Shown: positions 9,281-14,663 of the stretch, in pieces
Layout: each line of letters starts with the position of its first letter
Numbering within the stretch: the first letter of the stretch is position 1
The notes under the pieces: model-generated
Told to the model about the DNA's origin: nothing
The model's input: the letters and a program-made list of their open reading frames with translations, nothing else
Database searches by the model: none
Assembly (NCBI GenBank): GCA_030040175.1
Contig: JASHUF010000001.1
Location: 1 to 14,663 of the forward strand
Reading direction: 5' to 3'
DNA length: 14,663 nucleotides
Source of the DNA: Acidobacteriaceae bacterium
GTDB taxonomy: Bacteria > Acidobacteriota > Terriglobia > Terriglobales > Acidobacteriaceae
Program-made: the position numbers and the translations under genes

Positions 9281-10258
9281 ATGCTGACCAGCACGATGAT
9301 GCCTGAGTCGGCCAGTGCTCGAACCAATGGCACCGGCAACGACCATGCCTCCCTGCTAGAACACCTCATCACAGAAAGCCCGAATGAGGCAAGCCAGGGA
9401 TTCGATACTAAATCCGCTCTGGAAATCGCCCGCATCATCAATCACGAAGACGCCAAGATTGCGGCCGCGGTGAAGAAAGCGATTCCGGAGATTGCCCAGG
9501 TGATCGACCAGGTGGCGCGCAGCCTGCGCGACGGCGGCCGATTGATCTACGTCGGCGCGGGATCGAGCGGGCGCATTGCGGCGCTGGACGCCTCCGAATG
9601 CCCGCCCACGTATTCGACCGCTCCCGCCCAGGTGCAATATATTATGGCCGGCGGACCCAAGGCGCTGGCCTCCGCGGTCGAGGTCAATGAGGATTCCGAA
9701 GAGCTGGGCCAGCGCGACATCGCGCGCCGCCGTCCCACGCGCAAGGATGTGGTCATCGGCGTCTCCGCTTCCGGGCGCACGCCGTATGTGGTCGCTGCCG
9801 TGGCCTACGCCCGCGCCCGCGGCGCGCACACCGCCGCCGTCACCTGCAATCACGACACGCCCATTGCGCAGGCAGCCGACATCACCATCGTGGCCGAGGT
9901 CGGGCCCGAAGTCATCTCCGGCTCCACGCGCATGAAGGCCGGCAGCGCGCAGAAGATGGTGCTCAACATGATCACCACCGGCGCCATGACGCGGCTGGGT
10001 TACGTGTACGAGAACCTGATGGTCAACGTGCACATGCAGAACTCGAAGCTGGTGGAGCGCGGCATCCGCATTCTCATGTGCGCCTGCCAGATCGATCGCG
10101 CCACGGCGGTGGAGACCATCAAGAGCGCGGGCCGCAGCGTGCCTGTCGCGCTGGTGATGCTCAGGGCCGGGGTGGACAAGCCCGAAGCCGTGCGGCGGCT
10201 GGCCAAGTCCGACGGCAACGTGCGCCTGGCGGTCGAGGACAGTGCGCTCGAGCTGTGA
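9281..10258 (+). CDS. murQ: N-acetylmuramic acid 6-phosphate etherase
   Basis: MurQ removes the D-lactyl ether from MurNAc-6-phosphate to give GlcNAc-6-phosphate, a cytoplasmic step of cell-wall recycling. The protein is 325 residues with a SIS sugar-phosphate fold. Visible motifs are LITESPNEAS near the N-terminus, GGRLIYVGAGSSGRIAALDA with ASECPPTY (catalytic Glu about 106), VEVNEDSEELG (second acid, Glu about 137), VSASGRTPYV, and GPEVISGSTRMKAGSAQK. The 31-residue spacing of the two Glu equals that of E. coli Glu83 and Glu114. The ATG at 9281 has GGGGA about 8 nt upstream; a TTG at 9266 or ATG at 9296 is possible. It follows the serine hydrolase in the same direction. No muropeptide kinase or transporter is visible in this window. 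Confidence 0.97.
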   Translation: MLTSTMMPESASARTNGTGNDHASLLEHLITESPNEASQGFDTKSALEIARIINHEDAKIAAAVKKAIPEIAQVIDQVARSLRDGGRLIYVGAGSSGRIAALDASECPPTYSTAPAQVQYIMAGGPKALASAVEVNEDSEELGQRDIARRRPTRKDVVIGVSASGRTPYVVAAVAYARARGAHTAAVTCNHDTPIAQAADITIVAEVGPEVISGSTRMKAGSAQKMVLNMITTGAMTRLGYVYENLMVNVHMQNSKLVERGIRILMCACQIDRATAVETIKSAGRSVPVALVMLRAGVDKPEAVRRLAKSDGNVRLAVEDSALEL

Positions 10259-10290
10259 CGGGCTGCGGGTTCGCGCCGAAGAAGACACCC

Positions 10291-10374
10291 ATTTGCGGTG
10301 ATTTGCGTGGGAACCGCGCGCATTTTAGACCGTTTTCAGCGTAATTTTCGCGGGTCTTCGCGTCTGTGCGAGGC
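10291..10374. repeat. Short degenerate repeats with 10-bp period
   Basis: Two clusters of TTTGCG/TTCGCG units spaced about 10 bp apart, at 10291-10310 and 10345-10374. A 14-base match to the first cluster (TTTGCGGTGATTTG) occurs inverted at 13435-13448, upstream of the kelch gene. Confidence 0.4.
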
Positions 10375-10481
10375 TCGTGCTTTCTCCGTTCCCCAAAAGC
10401 GAGGGGGTTCAGTTCCATAACGTCCTTTACGCGTTGTCTCTGGAGATGATTTGCGCTTCCCGAGACCCGCACCACCGTTTC

Positions 10482-10539
10482 CCACTTTCCGACGGCTTCT
10501 GCGGTTGCAGGCCAAGTATCGCCACCGTGCGGAAAGTGG
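10482..10539. repeat. Inverted repeat downstream of the kelch gene
   Basis: CCACTTTCCG at 10482-10491 and CGGAAAGTGG at 10530-10539, perfect 10-bp arms around 38 nt. With one bulged base the stem extends by two more pairs. It lies 37 nt beyond the kelch stop and could be part of its transcript end. Confidence 0.45.
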
Positions 10540-10575
10540 AACAGGTCAAAGCCATCAGGCGCTTGCCGTTTCGTC

Positions 10576-13320
10576 CTAGTTCTCGGTGAGCGTCACCGTT
10601 GTTGTTTGCTGAATCATCCCCGCTGTCGCCGTTACAGTCACGGTGTAGCTCTGCGGTGAACCGCCGCCGCCACCACCGCCGGCAGCGCCGCCACTGCCGC
10701 ATCCGGAGAGCAGGCCAGCACCGACCAGAAGCAGCATCACCACGAATGCACTGCCAAGCAGGCGCCGTCGTTTCCAAACCAAGAAGCAGCCCGCAATGGC
10801 CAACCCGGTCGCCGGCAGGAATGGGCGCGAGCGTGGCCGCACGAGTCTGGCCTGCGCGCTCACCGCGATCGTGAGCTGCGTCGTTGCGGCTGCGCCCGAC
10901 GGCGTTACTGTCGTGGGACTGAAGGAGCAAGTTGCGCCCGCCGGCATTCCGGAGCAGGCGAAGCTCACCGAGGAATTAAAGCCGTTCTGCGGTGTTACGG
11001 TCAGATTCGTTGTCCCCTGGGAACCGGAGTTGACGGTCAGTGACGTTGGCGAGGCACCAAAGGTAAATGTCGGCACGGGAGGACTGATCGTGTAGGTGGC
11101 ACTGGAAACACTGCTCTGATCGAAACCAACGTCAATTGCAATCGCATTCAACGTGGTTGTGGCCGCAATTGTAATCGGATTGACGTAGACGGGAGAGCTT
11201 GCGGTCGGCATGGTGCCGTCAGTGGTGTAGTAGATAAACTCGTTCCCATCGCTCGCATTGATGGTCACGGACTGGAGCGTGGAATATGTTCCCGTCGGGA
11301 TCGAGAAGGTTGGAGGCGGAATCGTCCCTAGCTTAGTGACATATACGATGAGCTGAATGGATTGCGAAATGCCACCGCTGGTCGCTGTGATGGTGAGAGG
11401 CACCGAATCGGCACCCGGAATCTCCGAGCCGGTAACAGAGACGGTGAGTGTGGATGAGCCGGCGCCGGTGATGGTCGCGGGGCTGAAGCTTCCGGTAATG
11501 CCCGCATCTCCTCCGATAGACGGGTCACTGGCAGCGGATAAACTGACAGGGGAATTAAACCCGCCGGCGGTGAGAATGTTTACCGTCGTTGTCCCTGTTG
11601 TGACGTTGGATGTGCCGGTACCCAGAGCCCCAATATCGATCGGGTTCGGGGAGGCAATCAGCTCGAAAGATGGGGCCGGGGTGGGGGGCCCAGGCTGGTA
11701 AACCCAAAGGTCGTTGAGGTCGACGTTAACCGCGGTACCGTTCCAGGTATACGCTAACCCTCCAAAAACCCAGAGATTGCCGCCATCATCGGTCCATCTG
11801 GCAGATCCGGATCTCCCGGACGGGATGTTGGTGGCTGCGGGCGTTCCTAGCGCACCCCAAGATCCCATTGCATTATCACAAGTGCCATAAGACGCCAATT
11901 GATCGGTGTTTCCGTTCATCCATGCCCACTCATTCGTGGACGGATCGAACTCCCAAACGTCGTTGCATAAATCTGAACTGAAATACTCCGGATACGTTGT
12001 TTGTCCTTGCAGCCCGCCAAAGAGCCAGAGATTGCCGGTGGTGTCAACCCAGGTGGCGGCAGTGTTGCGGCTGGGAGGAATGTTGCCGATGGCTGGAGTT
12101 CCCAGAGTGCCAAAGATGCCGTCCTGTCCGCACCAAGCCGCCGAGTCTGCCTCCCAGCAGATCGAAGTACTGTTTCCGCTCATCCATGTCCATTGCTCGG
12201 TGGAAGGGTTGAATTCCCACAGATCGTACTGATCGATCGCTGAGAAATCGCGCTCCTCCCAATAGACCGAGCCCATCCCTCCGAAGAGCCAGAAGTTGCC
12301 GTTGCTGTCGGTCCAACCCAGGGCACCATCGCGGCTTCCGGGGCTGACACCCGGCGCGGGCTGACCGAGCGCGCCGTAGACAGCAGGCCAGCCGCAAAGA
12401 CTTGTATAGAGATCAGCGGATTCACAAACGGCGGGCAAGACATTGCTTCCGCTCATCCACGTCCACTCATTGGTAGTGGGGCTGAACTCCCACATGTCAT
12501 CCAAATGTCCGTAGTTTCCCTGGCTATCGAAGCCTTGACCCCCGTAGAGCCAGAATTGGCCGTCTGCGTCCACCCAGGTTGTGGGCTCCCAACGCCCCCC
12601 GGGAGCGTTTCCAGAAGCAGAAACCCCAAGGTTACCATAAACTCCAGGCTCGCCCACGCAGTTGTACCCGTAGCTGTCATGGTCGTAGCAAGCTCCGGCT
12701 ACCGTGCTGCTTCCGCTTATCCAGGCCCACTCCTTGCTAATGGGATTGAACGTCCAGAGGTCGTCCAGTGTACCGAGGTTTCCGCTGGCGTCAAAGCCTT
12801 CGCCTCCGAAGAGCCAGAAATTGCCGCTGCTGTCGGTCCAGGTCGCCGCACTGCTTCGGCCGCCGGGAACGTTCGCAGTAGCAGCAGCGCCGAGGGTTCC
12901 GTAGCTTCCCGGCGGTCCACATGCAACGGTGGCGCTGCCTGCGCAACTTGCCGGCAAGGTGCTGCTTCCGCCCATCCACGCCCACTGCATGGCGGCTCGG
13001 TTGAACTCCCAAAGATCGTTCAGCTGGCCGAAGTTTCCGTTGGCGTCGGCGCCCTCGCCTCCGAAGAGCCAGAAATTGCCGCTGCTGTCGGTCCAGGTCG
13101 CGGCGCTGTCTCGTCCGCCGGGAATGTTGCCGGACGCAGGTGTTCCCAAGGTTCCATAGACACCCGGCTGGCTTTCCCCGCTGGTTACTGTACCGCTTCC
13201 GCCTACCCATGTCCATTCGTTCGGAGCCGTTGTCTGCGCTGCTGCGAAGCTGCATGCGGCGATAGCAACGACGGCCAGAAATGTTGCAGCGGCACAATTG
13301 ACCAGACGCGATGTGTACAT
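10576..13320 (-). CDS. Large exported kelch-type beta-propeller protein with Ig-like domains
   Basis: This is a 914-residue protein. The signal peptide is MYTSRLVNCAAATFLAVVAI with cleavage near AAA-Q (about 29). Residues about 36-542 hold six kelch-like units of 77-91 residues, each W-x-W, YGTLG, PGGR, TWTDSSGNFWLFGG and LNDLWEFNP, so a six-bladed propeller is likely. Units 2-5 carry paired Cys in the loop before YG. Next come an Ig-like region (about 551-662), a chitobiase C-terminal-like segment (FIYYTTDGTMP, about 670-745) and a second Ig-like domain (752-825). The C-terminus is unusual: Arg-rich, LPATG, a hydrophobic run, KRRR, a second hydrophobic run, LLSGCGSGG, poly-Gly and a final beta segment. 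The function is unknown; surface carbohydrate or protein binding is plausible. An ATG at 13383 would add 21 residues, but the start at 13320 gives the better signal peptide. Confidence 0.92.
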   Translation of the reverse strand: MYTSRLVNCAAATFLAVVAIAACSFAAAQTTAPNEWTWVGGSGTVTSGESQPGVYGTLGTPASGNIPGGRDSAATWTDSSGNFWLFGGEGADANGNFGQLNDLWEFNRAAMQWAWMGGSSTLPASCAGSATVACGPPGSYGTLGAAATANVPGGRSSAATWTDSSGNFWLFGGEGFDASGNLGTLDDLWTFNPISKEWAWISGSSTVAGACYDHDSYGYNCVGEPGVYGNLGVSASGNAPGGRWEPTTWVDADGQFWLYGGQGFDSQGNYGHLDDMWEFSPTTNEWTWMSGSNVLPAVCESADLYTSLCGWPAVYGALGQPAPGVSPGSRDGALGWTDSNGNFWLFGGMGSVYWEERDFSAIDQYDLWEFNPSTEQWTWMSGNSTSICWEADSAAWCGQDGIFGTLGTPAIGNIPPSRNTAATWVDTTGNLWLFGGLQGQTTYPEYFSSDLCNDVWEFDPSTNEWAWMNGNTDQLASYGTCDNAMGSWGALGTPAATNIPSGRSGSARWTDDGGNLWVFGGLAYTWNGTAVNVDLNDLWVYQPGPPTPAPSFELIASPNPIDIGALGTGTSNVTTGTTTVNILTAGGFNSPVSLSAASDPSIGGDAGITGSFSPATITGAGSSTLTVSVTGSEIPGADSVPLTITATSGGISQSIQLIVYVTKLGTIPPPTFSIPTGTYSTLQSVTINASDGNEFIYYTTDGTMPTASSPVYVNPITIAATTTLNAIAIDVGFDQSSVSSATYTISPPVPTFTFGASPTSLTVNSGSQGTTNLTVTPQNGFNSSVSFACSGMPAGATCSFSPTTVTPSGAAATTQLTIAVSAQARLVRPRSRPFLPATGLAIAGCFLVWKRRRLLGSAFVVMLLLVGAGLLSGCGSGGAAGGGGGGGSPQSYTVTVTATAGMIQQTTTVTLTEN
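12800..12846. repeat. 47-bp exact repeat within the kelch gene, copy A
   Basis: Identical over 47 bases to 13055-13101, exactly 255 bp (85 codons) away. It encodes the conserved GNFWLFGGE strand region of propeller unit 2. Identity at third codon positions suggests recent duplication or gene conversion. Confidence 0.85.
13055..13101. repeat. 47-bp exact repeat within the kelch gene, copy B
   Basis: Partner of 12800-12846, encoding the same strand region of propeller unit 1. Confidence 0.85.
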
Positions 13321-13508
13321 AGATCTTGCAACGACACGCACACGAATCAGAGACGAGTACGACGATACCGGCGCACAATGCATTGCCCCCCCGAAATCCT
13401 ACGCAGCCAGAATCGAAGACTCGCTTGCGCTGCTCAAATCACCGCAAAAGCCCCTTGACGCACCAACCGACCGTGAAGGTGCAAACAGCAATGCGAATGT
13501 TGCTATTC

Positions 13509-13535
13509 ATTCTACGCGCGGAAGGTATTGGGCAA
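13509..13535 (-). promoter_or_regulatory. Possible promoter of the kelch gene
   Basis: On the minus strand, TTGCCC (13530-13535) and TAGAAT (13509-13514) separated by 15 bp. The spacing is short for a sigma-70 promoter. It would give a 5' leader of about 180 nt to the start at 13320. Confidence 0.3.
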
Positions 13536-13635
13536 GGTTGGCAGCTGGTATGGTTTTGGCCCTGTTGCGTGGCAGGAACCTCCGGGCGTGAATTCACTCT
13601 GCCCAACTGATAGCTGCACGGCCGGTGGCCCCGAT

Positions 13636-13656
13636 CTCGATAGGAATTCTATCGAG
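13636..13656. repeat. Perfect hairpin 1 of an intergenic pair
   Basis: CTCGATAG, loop GAATT, CTATCGAG: an 8-bp perfect stem 11 bp from a second hairpin. No T-run follows on either strand. Confidence 0.55.
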
Positions 13657-13666
13657 GTGAGGGTGC

Positions 13667-13695
13667 CCCCGGTCTCTCGTTTGTGGAGACCGGGG
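13667..13695 (-). terminator. Perfect GC-rich hairpin after the LTxxQ gene
   Basis: CCCCGGTCTC and GAGACCGGGG form a 10-bp perfect stem with a 9-nt loop, starting 26 nt past the stop at 13722 on the minus strand. It is well placed to end that transcript but lacks a T-run, so it may be a T-less terminator or an intergenic repeat element. Confidence 0.5.
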
Positions 13696-13721
13696 ATCGC
13701 CTCGATGCAGGCTACGCCGTA

Positions 13722-14189
13722 TTATTGCGCCTGCGGTTGGCCGTTGTGCTGCGCGTGCTGCGCGCGCCGGTTGGCGAGCATCTGCTCGTACTGCTGTTTC
13801 TCAGTGTCGGTGAGCAGCGCTTCAATCTGCGTGCGGCTCTCCTGCCGGATGCCGCGCGCCCTGGTTCTGCGGTCCTGCGGCGTGAGCATGGTATCGGCGC
13901 GCAGGCCGGCCATCTGCTGCTGGCGGTTGGCCAGGATGGGCTTGATCTGCGCCACCTGCTCCTGCGTGAGCCCCAGTTGCCGGCCCAGGCGATGGGCTGC
14001 GCGCGCGGGGTTGTGGGCATGCGCCCGCTGGCCCGGTTGCGGCGGCGCGTTTTCTCCGGCCAGCGGCTGCGGCTGCGCGTCCTGCGCGGCAGCGGGCTGG
14101 TCAGTCTGGTTCTGGGCAGGCGCTTGCGCCATCGCGAGGCCTGCAGACAGGAACAATCCAATCGCGATGGAAAGGTATTTCCGTTGCAT
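13722..14189 (-). CDS. Small exported LTxxQ (Spy/CpxP-like) protein
   Basis: This 155-residue protein has a signal peptide (MQRKYLSIAIGLFLSAGLAM, cleavage AMA-Q at about 22). A Gln/Ala/Pro-rich linker follows to about residue 60, then a helical domain rich in Gln and Arg. That domain carries two LTxxQ-type motifs, LTQEQ at about 74-78 and LTDTEKQQY at about 126-134. These motifs mark the Spy/CpxP family of periplasmic proteins, which includes a chaperone (Spy) and an envelope-stress regulator (CpxP). The sequence cannot say which role applies here. The ATG at 14189 has GAGGAG 4 nt upstream and gives a compact signal peptide; the ATG at 14201 would add four residues. Divergent from the next gene and upstream of the kelch gene, but separated from it by hairpins. 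Confidence 0.88.
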   Translation of the reverse strand: MQRKYLSIAIGLFLSAGLAMAQAPAQNQTDQPAAAQDAQPQPLAGENAPPQPGQRAHAHNPARAAHRLGRQLGLTQEQVAQIKPILANRQQQMAGLRADTMLTPQDRRTRARGIRQESRTQIEALLTDTEKQQYEQMLANRRAQHAQHNGQPQAQ

Positions 14190-14193
14190 CGTT

Positions 14194-14199
14194 CTCCTC
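14194..14199 (-). promoter_or_regulatory. Ribosome binding site of the LTxxQ gene
   Basis: GAGGAG on the minus strand, 4 nt before the ATG at 14189. It supports this start over the ATG at 14201. Confidence 0.6.
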
Positions 14200-14343
14200 A
14201 TTTCCTGCCGGATTGGATATCCGGCTCGTTGTGGGGTATAGACACAGACCCTGCTCCGTTGTTGCGCTGGCGTGGGGTCGCGCGCGCAAGCCGCTTAGAA
14301 CTGGCTGTGTAAATGGATCGAGTTCATGAAATAAATTCCCTCA

Positions 14344-14399
14344 GGGGCTGAAGCCCCAAAGCTCAATGCGGGCCTTGGCGGCACGAGTAAACTCGTGCC
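14344..14399. repeat. REP-like pair of hairpins
   Basis: GGGGCTGAAGCCCC (14344-14357) and GGCACGAG-TAAA-CTCGTGCC (14380-14399), both with perfect stems, 22 bp apart. They are followed by GTGCCCTGTTACAA, which is echoed at 14449-14462. From memory, paired hairpins of this kind are dispersed in acidobacterial genomes; I cannot verify that here. Confidence 0.6.
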
Positions 14400-14518
14400 C
14401 TGTTACAAAACTCCTTCCACGCTTGGTTTCTCCGCGCCATCAAAAGCGGTGCCCTTTTACAAGCCCGTTCAGGCAATCGGCTCCGGTTTCAAGCGCCGGC
14501 GAAGATAGATGGAGGCGC

Positions 14519-14544
14519 CTGCCGTCTAGTAGACTCAACGGCAG
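14519..14544. promoter_or_regulatory. Nested palindromes before the last gene
   Basis: CTGCCGT (14519-14525) and ACGGCAG (14538-14544) enclose GTCTAGTAGAC (14524-14534), itself a perfect palindrome around a central G. The outer arm ends 1 nt before the ATG at 14546, so it may be an operator or a translation-masking stem. Confidence 0.35.
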
Positions 14545-14545
14545 C

Positions 14546-14663
14546 ATGTTTCCTTTTCGCCGCATCGATTCGCGCCTTGCGGGGCTCGCCTTCCCGGCTC
14601 CGCTTCTTGCCTGTGCGCTGGCCCTCGCCTTCGCAACCGCATCACTGCCCTCGCCCGCGCGCG
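14546..14663 (+). CDS. Start of an exported protein, cut by window edge
   Basis: Thirty-nine codons are visible. They encode a basic N-terminus (MFPFRRIDSRLAG) and a hydrophobic stretch (LLACALALAFATA), a typical signal peptide. The mature protein is outside the window, so no function can be given. The ribosome site is poor (GGCAGC), which makes the start less certain. Confidence 0.55.
   Translation, partial: MFPFRRIDSRLAGLAFPAPLLACALALAFATASLPSPAR

Larger units (their letters stand above)
10259..10575. other. Intergenic region between convergent murQ and kelch genes
   Basis: This 317-bp stretch has no convincing gene. It holds a tandem pair of near-identical 10-mers at 10291-10310 (ATTTGCGGTG, ATTTGCGTGG), a looser set of similar units at 10345-10374, and a long-range inverted repeat at 10482-10539. 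No hairpin followed by a T-run was found. Confidence 0.6.
13384..13721. other. Intergenic region upstream of the kelch gene
   Basis: This 338-bp stretch has no convincing gene. It contains a possible minus-strand promoter (13509-13535), the inverted 14-mer at 13435-13448, and two perfect hairpins at 13636-13695 just beyond the end of the LTxxQ gene. Confidence 0.6.
14190..14545. other. Intergenic region between divergent genes, with hairpin repeats
   Basis: This 356-bp stretch has no convincing gene. It holds a pair of perfect hairpins (14344-14399), two near copies of a 14-mer (14395-14408 and 14449-14462, 13 of 14 identical), and nested palindromes just before the last gene. No clear promoter was recognised. 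Confidence 0.6.

Noticed and set aside
8330..10288. Long minus-strand open frames opposite the hydrolase and murQ
   Set aside because: Both strands cannot be coding here. The plus-strand products carry full catalytic motifs and the minus-strand ones have none.
10800..10840. LPATG as a true sortase signal
   Set aside because: It is about 76 residues from the C-terminus, is followed by a second hydrophobic run and a beta segment, and the organism appears Gram-negative. I keep it only as part of the unusual tail.
11700..13200. Regularly spaced repeats, considered as a CRISPR-like array
   Set aside because: The repeats are 77-91 codons long, imperfect and in frame, encoding propeller blades.
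12505..13458. Plus-strand open frame of 317 codons opposite the kelch gene
   Set aside because: Its apparent repeats only mirror the kelch repeats; no signal peptide or recognisable domain.

Overview
The window looks like chromosomal DNA of a high-GC Gram-negative bacterium, most likely an acidobacterium (Terriglobia-like). I infer this from three things. One is a large exported kelch-type protein whose blades repeat a W-x-W / GNFWLFGG / DLWEFNP pattern. Another is intergenic hairpin pairs of a kind I associate with those genomes. The third is the many small exported proteins, together with a Gram-negative type MurQ recycling gene. No rRNA, tRNA, transposase, phage gene or CRISPR array was seen.

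Positions 1-5387, all on the minus strand, read lepB, carA, an exported protein of unknown family, a small exported carboxypeptidase-regulatory-like protein, then carB, which runs off the window edge. carA and carB make the two subunits of carbamoyl phosphate synthetase, which feeds pyrimidine and arginine synthesis. Here they are separated by two genes for exported proteins. The first overlaps the carA stop codon. The second begins with a near copy of the first 33 bases of carB. This duplication is the most unusual thing in the window.

Positions 5636-7850 hold two convergent genes for envelope proteins: a single-pass Ala/Pro-rich protein (+) and an exported protein resembling the VirB10/TrbI fold (-). 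A strong hairpin lies between them.

Positions 8018-10258 (+) hold a beta-lactamase-family serine hydrolase followed by murQ (N-acetylmuramic acid 6-phosphate etherase). The pair suggests cell-wall recycling: the hydrolase may strip peptide from muramyl peptides and MurQ removes the lactyl ether from MurNAc-6-phosphate. A perfect 17-bp palindrome sits just before the hydrolase start.

Positions 10576-14189 (-) hold the 914-residue kelch-propeller protein with Ig-like domains and an odd C-terminus, and upstream of it a small exported LTxxQ-type protein. Around and between them are several perfect hairpins. The window ends inside a plus-strand gene of which only the signal peptide is visible.
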